From Amphimedon queenslandica (Eukaryota; Porifera; Demospongiae; Haplosclerida; Niphatidae): 64,000 nt of DNA. The stretch is taken from assembly GCF_000090795.2 (NCBI RefSeq), contig NW_003546584.1, forward strand, positions 29,667-93,666. Direction: 5' to 3'. Under the pieces are notes generated by a model that was given only the letters and a program-made list of their open reading frames with translations, ran no database searches and was not told the origin of the DNA. Below, one piece after another: positions 56,780 to 64,000 of the stretch. How positions within the stretch are numbered: position 1 is the stretch's first letter; each line of letters opens with the position of its first letter. The position numbers and the translations under genes were made by a program.

Positions 56780-59519
56780 ATGATTGTTGCAGTGTTAGTT
56801 GAAAATAATGGGAGTAGAAAATGGAAAAGTAATTTAACTGGGGCCAAATCTAAAGGAAAAAAGAAGAGAGAATATGAAAATAGGAAGCAAATGGAAGGTT
56901 TTATTGCTAAGAATAGATCAAATGCCAGAGCGTACTACATAAGACAATGTAACAGGGTGAAAAGCAGAGCAAGAATTGCATATAATATCAGTAGAAAATA
57001 TAAGCTTGCTTATTCAAATCAGTTTCATGCATTAAACTCAGGTTATATATTGCAAAAATGTAAAAATTGGTATAACAAAAACAAAATTATCAAATTTACA
57101 ATATCTTTACAATATTCGCAAAAATTGTATTCCCAAAACCCATTTAATAAAAAAATGATGTCTAACATAATCAACAAAATCCAGGCCCACAAAAAAAAAC
57201 TCATGGAAACAATATTACGAAAATAAAGACGCAATATTAAGTGTAACAAGAGATAGATTTTTAAAATTTGAATTATCTGATAATGAAATGGATAAGTTAA
57301 AGGTGGCACTAATCAAGGAAATAAAAAGGCATTTTTGTAAACTATTACGAACGTAATTATAGTCACATATTTTATAGATTATGCTCAAATTATTCATTAC
57401 CTGCACCACATAGTGAAGCAAAGGAATATTATTTTATAAAAACAAAAGAAGCATTATATTACAGCCCCGAAATAGTGGATGATTTATTGCCATTAAGTAT
57501 GAAAGGTGTAGATTTCGAAAAAATATCGGATGACAGTAATGGTAATGCTACATCAAATATATTGTTTGAATCAGTTTTGAAAAAAAGATCCCACAAAGTA
57601 GGTGTATTGATACATACGGCAAATAGCCTTAGGAAATTGAAGTTCAATAGTTCTAATCATTTTGGTGAACAATGCCTCATATAGAATAGTGAGCCTTTTT
57701 TTATGAATCAGCATATTTGTATCCTAATGACAGTTATGATAGCAACTTAGATAGTCCACTTGCAATCCCTGTTAATACAAATGGTATTTGTTATGTAGCA
57801 GGGATTGTTGATGTGTCATGCATCGATAGAGTAGAAGAATGTAATGATGATAGTGACTCTGAAGATGACAATCTTGATGACAACAATTGAATGTATACCA
57901 ATAAGAGAAAGCCAACCCTCAAATGGCACTGTACAGACAAGTGCAAGCCTTTATTAGTTCTATTATTGAAGTTAAATGATATTTTGATGAACCCTTTAAA
58001 GAATTGAGGAAGCATTTAGATGCATGTGATAATTGTCCTAATCCCTGCTTGTTGAAGAAAAAAATGAAGTACATAAACAAGATTTCTCTGATAATCCTAA
58101 TATAACAATAATTGTTATAAAAGATTGAAATAATGTTGAAAAATATTTGAAATATTCAGAAATTGTTTGTGAAAGGATAGGCCATCGATTGTGTGTAGTA
58201 CTAATGATACTGAATGTAAAAGTATGCTACGTATTTTACGCAATGAATCTGTTCATTATCCTTTGTTGAGACGCCTTTTGAAACACCTTTATGTTGCCCA
58301 TTTAACAATAGATATAATTGATTCTTCCCTTGCTGATGGTGATATAGCACAATTGATAGATTTTAAAATTAATGAAGCCAATGAGACTGAATTTGATAAT
58401 GTGTATTACACTATTAATGATGGTGAAGAAGAAGACACATTTAGATTACCAAACTTAGATACTTTACTTTATTTTCAGTATTCAGATGCCATTGATGAAT
58501 TTAAGAAAGCTTGGTCTGATTAGGCTGTCAATGTATGTTGTAGCTGTGAGAGGCTTTTAAGAAAAATGTCAGTCACTGAAGCTACAAATTTAGATAGCGA
58601 TGTTAGGATTAGCCTATTAGATTACATTAGAGAGAATGATCCTACAGCATAAAATAAAGTTATTTGTATTTGTAATCATTATAAACCTATTATTAGGAAA
58701 AACAAAGTTCCAGCATTATGTGTACTCAATGGGTTAAAGTGTGAGCCACTACCCAAGGAATTGGAAAATTTGGATCCTTCAAGTTGCCAGTTAATACAGA
58801 GGGCCAAGTCTTTTCAGACAATTGTTAGGCTAGGCACACACACCTTAAAAGTGCCTGACTATAATTTTTTGACATCTCCTAAAGGTGCAATGTTTTTTTT
58901 ACCCCTTCCATTAGAAAAAACAATGGAAACTTTAAATGAGGTTGGTATAGATTCTAATCACTTGCCTAATCCAGAACTTTATATTATTATTAATGTACAT
59001 CCTACTAAATCATATAATGTCTAGCATAGCCTAGTTGGTGTAAATAAAATAAAAGCAGCATTAAGAAATTTAAAAGAAATAAATTGGCTTTATAGAAGTG
59101 CAGATGATTCAATTGACGAATAGTCTATAAATGTTATACAAGTAGTCAGCAATACTACTTGTAAAATGCTTGAAAAAGCAAATGATCAAGATTTAGAAGG
59201 CCTTTTGGCACATGCCATTAGAAATTTTGATAGTAAAATTGCAACAGGTTCTGATATCAGTCAATATAAACTAATGAATGTAAAAGAAGCGCTAATAGAC
59301 GATAGGCAAGAGCATCTTGATTTCTTATGCTGTCCTACTTTATTTCCAACTGGACAATATGGAGAGCATCATCCCAGACAAAGCTATCCAGCACAGACTG
59401 TCATTTAGTGAATACATAAAATCTAGACTTTTAAACGACGATTCCCAATTTCTTAGAAATCATTCATATTGTCTGACTATTACAAATTAAAAATTAACAA
59501 AGCCTTAAAAACTGGCATA
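56780..59519 (+). pseudogene. N-terminal region of Helitron polyprotein, copy 2
   Basis: Starts with a basic region (56,780-57,226: KKREYENRKQMEGFIAKNRS, ARIAYNISRKYKL), then LCSNYSLPAPHSEAKEYYF (57,372), MDDLLPLSMKGVDFEKI (57,475-57,684), an acidic stretch, LKWHCTDKCKPLL (57,918), 58,191-58,523 with FKKAW end, CCSCERLLRKMSV (58,536, Cys-rich), FGS-like LDPSSCQLIQRAKSFQTI (58,761-59,024), DQDLEGL and KLMNVKEALIDDRQEHLDFL (59,166-59,408), ending in LRNHSYCLYY and KALKTGI at 59,519. Less broken than copy 1. Function of this part unknown. Confidence 0.65.
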
Positions 59520-60035
59520 CCATAGGTTGGGCAATATTCATGGCTGCTAATATTCAAAGTGATAAAAACTAATAAAGAAGTTCAATTCAATACCATGGAA
59601 ACCAATTGATTGTTGCTATGACAATTGACCACGTTTTTATACATTTACAGGGTTTTCAGCTATCCTTGAGCATTTTTAGTGGAGCCATCCAGACTCCAGT
59701 TCTCTATCCGTTATCTCCTTGTATAGATGGACCGCTACCTTCAAGCTCTTTGCTGTAAAATCAGTGGTGGTCGGTCAGTCATGATTATAAACCACACCCA
59801 AATAAATAACCACTAACTAGAATGTGGGAAGCGTCCCAAGACATGGCGAGGCAGAGTGATTAGAGTATTTCTGAAAAGAACTGGCTAAAGAAGTTTCAAG
59901 GAGTTCAAAGATTAGTAACAGCAAAAAGAATAACAGCTCAAGAGCACTGCGACCTGGTACTGTGCTCCAATAATGCACGATTTTCAATTAAAACACCATC
60001 TAGTTCCTATGGCAATTGCTAGCCTTCGGAAAAAA
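59520..60035. mobile_element. element X, second copy, right end lost
   Basis: Begins CCATAGGTTGGGCAATATTC after TA in the Helitron frame (KTGI|). It continues into GGCTGCTAATATTCA, the shared ~400-bp body, and GTTCCTATGGCAATTGCTAGCC, then stops short of the outer right end. Copy 1 shows the empty site (ACTGGCATATCTAATT). Confidence 0.7.
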
Positions 60036-61865
60036 ATTGCGAAAATTACTACAAGAGCTATGCATGACAGACTTAACTTCATATCACCACTTTGTATCGC
60101 CACTAATTAAGAGGCAAGATACTGTCATGAGGCAGGCTATTTCTCCAGGTGAAAGGTTGGCCGTAACCCTTCGATTCCTAGCAACAGGTATTTCAATCTA
60201 CAATTACATTGTAAAATGTTACATTCATTGCATCAATAGGAGAGTCATACTCAATTTTGCAATATATCTATCGTATTCCTGCTCAAACAATCAGTAAAAT
60301 TGTACCAGATACTTGTCGTGCTATTGTGAAAGCATTGAAACACCACATACAGGTAATGATAAAGTATTGTTTACAATCAATAATCATGCATGTACAGTAT
60401 CTTAATTAAATTCACTTAATGATATTGTTCCTGTTTATCAAATTTCTTCACTGAAAATTGAAGGAGAATTCGGTGAAGTAACATAAGAACTAACTCTCCC
60501 TTTATCAGATATTGGTGTGGGAGAACGAGAAATTTCCCATATTTTTGATTGATGCTAATGGGTATAAAAGAGATGATTGTTAACAGCTCCACCTGGAGAA
60601 GTCACTTGATTATATATCATTGGAGGACTCATTGCTGGCTGAGAAACTAATGATGTATATAAAAGGGATTGTATTTTAAACTTTATTATTCGTTTCAATT
60701 GGTCATCTTTCATTGATCTTAATTCGGAAGTGACAAACTGTCCAAATATGTCATCAGCATCCTTTCCCAGTAAATCAATGGGCTTATCCAAATAGTCAAT
60801 AGCTTTCTTAATAAGAATATCCTCTGCTTGTTCTCCTTTACGACGCTTAGCAGAGCCAGGTTTTTTTTCTCGAGGTCTTTTTGTAGAATGAATTGTCATC
60901 ACTCTCTGTGTCCTGTAATTCCATTTCTTGTATTTTCTAAAGAAATAAAAAATATGTATTATGTGTAATTAGAATTTATAATTACATGTATATCATTAAA
61001 TATTATATTACTTTTATTTACTCAGGTTCCAAAAACAGAACAAGAATGGAAAAGCATTGCTCATCAATTCAATAACAAATGGCAATTCCCAAACTGTATT
61101 GGTGCTTTAGATGGTAAACATGTTCTCATACAACCTCCAGCCAACAGCAGTTCATATTATTTTAATTATAAGCATACTTTCAGTGTTGTGCTAATGGCTT
61201 TGGTAGATGCTGATTATAACTTCATATTTTGACTTTGGGTGTAATGGACGTGTGAGTGATGGTGGTGTTTTTCAAATTTGTGGACTACATTCTACATTAG
61301 AAAGGGGAACTCTCAACATTCCTCCAGCATCTCCTATTGAAGATAACGGTACACTAATACCATACATGATTGTGGCTGATGATGCTTTCTCTTTAAAAGA
61401 GTACCTTCAAAAGCCATATAGTCAAATAGGCCTCACTAAAGAAAAGCAAATATTCAACTACCGCCTAAGCAGAGCTAGAAGAATAGTTGAAAATGCGTTT
61501 GGCACATATTTCGAGTCTTTATGTCTCCAATGAGATTATTGCATGAAATAATAGAAGAAATTGTTACGGCTTGTTGTACTCTGCATAATTTTTTGCACTC
61601 CAAGCAAGTCTCAAGAAATGTTTATACACCACCAGGTAGTTTAGAAAATAAAGATATGGATACTCATGCGATTCTGGCTGGAGATTGGAGAGCAGGACCT
61701 AAACCTGGTGGGCTATTGCCATTGCATAAGCAAGGCTCAAACAATTTCACAGCTAGAGCCAAAGAAATAAGGGAAAACTTATGTCAATATTTTAATTCTG
61801 CTGGGGCTGTACCATGGCAAGACAACATGATTTCATTGAATACAAAACAGTTAACTGTAATATAG
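60036..61865 (+). pseudogene. Harbinger transposase (HARBI1-like), two exons
   Basis: Exon 1 (to 60,352) has ELCMTDLTSYHHF, KRQDTVMRQAISPGERLAVT and, after a frame change, YRIPAQTISKIVPDTCRAIV, ending at the donor CAG|GTAATG. Exon 2 starts after TTACTCAG at 61,026: WKSIAHQFNNKWQFPNCIGA, LDGKHVLIQPPANSSSYYFN, a frame change near 61,220, GCNGRVSDGGVFQICGLHS, IVADDAFSLKEYLQKPYS, RARRIVENAFG, another near 61,525, then EIVTACCTLHNFLHS. The three catalytic positions (ALDGKH, ADDAF, VENAFG) are kept. Three frame changes make it inactive. Confidence 0.85.
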
Positions 61866-62324
61866 ATTATACACAACATTACATTATACACAACATATAT
61901 GTAGTATTTACCTCTAAATTAGATGAAGTGTTGTTTTTTGGAGTGATATAACAGTCAAGAAATTCCAAACTTTTATAGTGAACCCATTTAGAAGAAACAT
62001 AAACATCGTCTACCCCTGTTCCAGTTTTCCTTTTTTTAGATTTTTTTTCTCCCGAACATACTGAACTCTTATGGCCCTTAGCTTCTTTTCAACTTCCTTT
62101 ACTGTGCAGATGAATTTATGACAAAACTGATAGGGCCTACCTGGAAAACCTATCATCTCTGAGATTTCTGCAAGAGCTACTTTACGAAGGTCCCTGTTGT
62201 GATAATCTTTGTCAGTAGTTTTATAAAGGCATGGCTTGGATTCATGAAGTTCAATCAGCTCCGAAACTTTCTCATTAGACCATGTGTTGTCCTCAGGCAC
62301 AGCATCACCAGTATTAGCCACCAT
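60555..62324 (-). pseudogene. Harbinger partner gene with MADF domain, two exons
   Basis: Exon A, 62324-61912: MVANTGDAVPEDNTWSNEKV start, MADF-type DNA-binding region (LIELHESKPCLYKTTDKDYH, LAEISEMIGFPG, VKEVEKKLRAIRVQYVREKK). A one-base shift at an A8 run (near 62,043-62,050) breaks the frame; the other frame continues KSKKRKTGTGVDDVYVSSKW to the donor GAG|GTAAAT. Exon B, 60936-60555, after TTTCTTTAG: EMELQDTESDDNSF, a shift, then KRPREKKPGSAKRRKGEQ and DDIFGQFVTSELRSMKDDQ (BESS-like). In Harbinger elements the partner protein binds DNA and helps import the transposase. Otherwise well kept. Confidence 0.75.
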
Positions 62325-62384
62325 TTTAACTTGGTAACTATTAATAATAATAATTGCATTCCTGCAGGTTGCCTAGTTACCTTT

Positions 62385-62535
62385 GGTGTTTTCATGAAAC
62401 ATGTTTCACGAAGTAGAAGAATCATTTACTTCATGAAACTTACAGAAACTTGTTTCATGAAACTGTTTTGTCTATCATACACCATGAAACATGTTTCACG
62501 AAACCTGTTTCATGAAACAATGCTTCATGGTGTAT
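62385..62535. repeat. TTTCATGAAAC palindromic cluster
   Basis: At least six copies of words like CATGAAACATGTTTCACGAA in both orientations. CATACACCATGAA at 62,478 is answered by TTCATGGTGTATG at 62,524. Confidence 0.75.
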
Positions 62536-62542
62536 GGTTGCC

Positions 62543-63170
62543 TTAAGAATTTTTATATACAGAAGAAACAGTTTCCTATTATACTTTCTTACGCTATTAC
62601 TATCCATAAATGTCAGGGCCTCTCAATAGATACAGCCATTATTGATTAATTGATTGATGATTTTGGGGATTGCATGGCATATGTTGCATTGTCTCCTGTA
62701 CGTACATTAAATGAATTACATTTATTATCATTTGATCCTCTCTCTGTTAAAGTTAGTATTCTGTGCATTAATGAATTTAACAGGATGAGAGGTAAATTTT
62801 GAAAAGACATACCTCAAATCAAGAAATATAAAGGAAAGAGGAGAAAGATTCAAGTGACTGGGATAATTGATGATGGTGAACCATGTAGTAAGAATGCCAA
62901 GGTGTCTGTAAGTCCTGTACAAAATACTAGTAACAGTACCGTTAGTAGCAATAAACATAAGAGTACTGATTTACAAAAGTCTAATTGCCCCAAAAAGAGT
63001 AAAATATGTGACAAAAATGCTTTAAATAAGCCTTGCCCCCCAAAAAAAGTTGATGTAGACAGTAGTACTGACAATACTTCTTTATTATTGCCTCGCTCCA
63101 AAAAAGATGATAAATTAATTGTTTCAATTAATTTGAAAGACCTAAAAACCAAATTAAATGTCAAAAGATG
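62543..63170 (+). pseudogene. PIF1 helicase C-terminus and linker, copy 2
   Basis: ILSYAITIHKCQGLSIDTAI (near 62,575-62,634) is the last helicase motif, then MAYVALSPVRTLNELHLLSF and VSILCINEFNRMRGKF. The Ser/Lys-rich linker (62,854-63,171: GIIDDGEPCSKNAKVSVS, NSTVSSNKHKSTDLQKSN) is open for over 100 codons. It matches 11538-11305 of copy 1. Confidence 0.7.
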
Positions 63171-63460
63171 ATGATAGTTGTAGTCGTCTGATTATATCTA
63201 TAAAACTCTCAAACATTAAATGTAAACCAAAAGATGAAACAAAGTGTGTTGTAAAAAATGACCATAGTAGTAGCCTGATTGTATCTATAAAACTCTCAAG
63301 CATTAAATTAAAGAGAAGTAATCCCAAAAAAGATGATGTCATCTTTACTGATGAAGAGCTTCCCAACCCAGATATTGTGAGAAGGAGACAGTGGGATTAT
63401 GTTTATTATGCTGGTAATGAAGAATTAGAAAGAAGGTGGTGAGATTTTAAATCTCAAATT
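63158..63460 (+). pseudogene. linker with a repeated motif, copy 2
   Basis: 94 open codons with a 30-35-residue repeat (RLIISIKLSNIKCK and SLIVSIKLSSIKLK; also LIVSINLKDLKTK in the preceding frame), ending TDEELPNPDIVRRRQWDYVY and EELERRW. Function unknown. The overlap with the preceding frame suggests a single-base shift near 63,160. Confidence 0.5.
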
Positions 63461-63469
63461 TGTCACAGC

Positions 63470-63690
63470 TGCTAGAATCTTACCTGGTAGTCCAACAACA
63501 CCATTGCCAGATGAAAGAGTTCCTAATAGTACTCTTGATGTCCCTGGTGATAGGAACTGTTTATTTTATGCCCTTTCATATCTCATTACTGTGTCCATTT
63601 CACAGCATTACGATTTACGTAAAGCAATTGTTAGTAATATGCCAAACTTTGAAGATTTGTTTAACCCTTTAACACCTAAATTTATTTATA
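63470..63690 (+). pseudogene. OTU domain, copy 2, truncated
   Basis: VPNSTLDVPGDRNCLFYALS (63,516-63,575) has the catalytic Asp and Cys (DRNC, Gly replaced by Arg), then SQHYDLRKAIVSNMPNFEDL. Similarity to copy 1 ends near 63,690. Confidence 0.65.
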
Positions 63691-64000
63691 GCAGCTACAC
63701 CCACGGTACGGAATTAATTTGTATAAAAATTAATTTTTAGTAGTACTAGTTTAGCAAAGTATTTCTCTAAAGATCTTGTGCCAAGATACTTGAAACTTGC
63801 TAGCAGCTATTATGGGATGTTTATCCTTCAATACAATAAGTATCTAGTAAATGGTGTAGCATACAGCAACGAAGCGTCTATTGTAAAGATACGGACCGCT
63901 TTTTTCAACTACTCAGACTTGGCGAAGCAAAAGAGTGAGTTCTATCATGTTCAGCAGGACCTAGTAGGCAGGATATGAAAGAATGAAGAGGCTGGAGTCA
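63691..64000 (+). other. unrecognised sequence at the right edge
   Basis: After the OTU break a plus frame (63,778-63,978) reads YLKLASSYYGMFILQYNKYL and SDLAKQKSEFYHVQQDLVG. No family recognised. It may be a new insertion into the OTU region. Confidence 0.3.

Larger units (their letters stand above)
60036..62542. mobile_element. Harbinger element, left end lost
   Basis: Contains a HARBI1-type transposase gene (plus) and a MADF-domain gene (minus). The right end reads ...CATGGTGTATGGTTGCC followed by TTA, after which the Helitron helicase frame resumes (KNFYIQKKQFPIILSYAI). The left terminal repeat is missing; the element is joined directly to X. Subterminal TTTCATGAAAC palindromes fill 62,385-62,535. 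Confidence 0.75.
55573..64000 (+). mobile_element. Helitron-like element, copy 2
   Basis: Same family and order as copy 1: 5' terminal repeat, N-terminal region, start of Rep, helicase C-terminus, linker, OTU. The middle (HUH Rep and helicase core) is missing and is replaced by a copy of X plus most of a Harbinger element. The right end lies outside the window or near 63,690. Confidence 0.75.

Noticed and set aside
60036-62542. X repeat taken as the left terminal repeat of the Harbinger element
   Set aside because: X also occurs at 31.7/43.2 kb without Harbinger genes, and its end does not match the Harbinger right end.

Overview
The window is AT-rich eukaryotic DNA, most likely from a marine invertebrate. 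A demosponge is my best inference: the protein-kinase family at 36.7-38.0 kb and the PIF1/OTU Helitrons resemble predicted sponge and cnidarian proteins. There is no operon structure and no recognisable rRNA, tRNA or CRISPR. Almost everything is a mobile element, most of it broken by stops and frameshifts and nested several layers deep. I can support no intact ordinary host gene. One spliced gene on the minus strand (33,035-36,638) keeps an open, phase-consistent reading frame across at least five exons.

Layout: 1-1,854, 5' part of a Ty3/Gypsy retrotransposon (minus) with LTR and tRNA-Leu-type primer site. 1.9-3.7 kb, PHD-finger relic and a transposon-like gene relic. 4.3-5.4 kb, foldback element containing a second foldback element. 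5.6-7.15 kb, pogo/Tigger transposase relic. 7,454-10,402, hAT element with a perfect 8-bp target duplication. 10.6-22.4 kb, Helitron-like copy 1 (minus, C-terminal OTU domain), interrupted by two other elements. 22.8-29.0 kb, Helitron-like copy 3 (plus, N-terminal OTU domain, degenerate 2A motif). 29.0-31.7 kb and 43.2-43.9 kb, two halves of one P-element/THAP9-like transposase, split by an 11.5-kb insertion. That insertion is a small TA-target element (X) which itself carries an 11-kb element (Y) holding a CACTA/EnSpm-like transposase, a protein-kinase pseudogene and the spliced gene. 44.2-52.2 kb, a large inverted-repeat element carrying a complete but decayed BEL/Pao retrotransposon with both LTRs and a 5-bp target duplication. 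52.2-55.6 kb, no recognisable gene. 55.6-64.0 kb, Helitron-like copy 2 (plus), carrying a copy of X and a Harbinger element whose transposase gene and MADF gene interlock.

The most interesting object is Y. It is a candidate giant DNA transposon with cargo genes. Its extent is supported by the sequence: removing X plus Y restores the P-element reading frame across a TA duplication, and a 1.4-kb internally deleted relative (same two ends, no middle) sits in Helitron copy 1. A second theme is a family of small elements with AWTT target duplications, seen five times including one 2.2-kb member. All family assignments come from reading motifs by eye; no database search was run.
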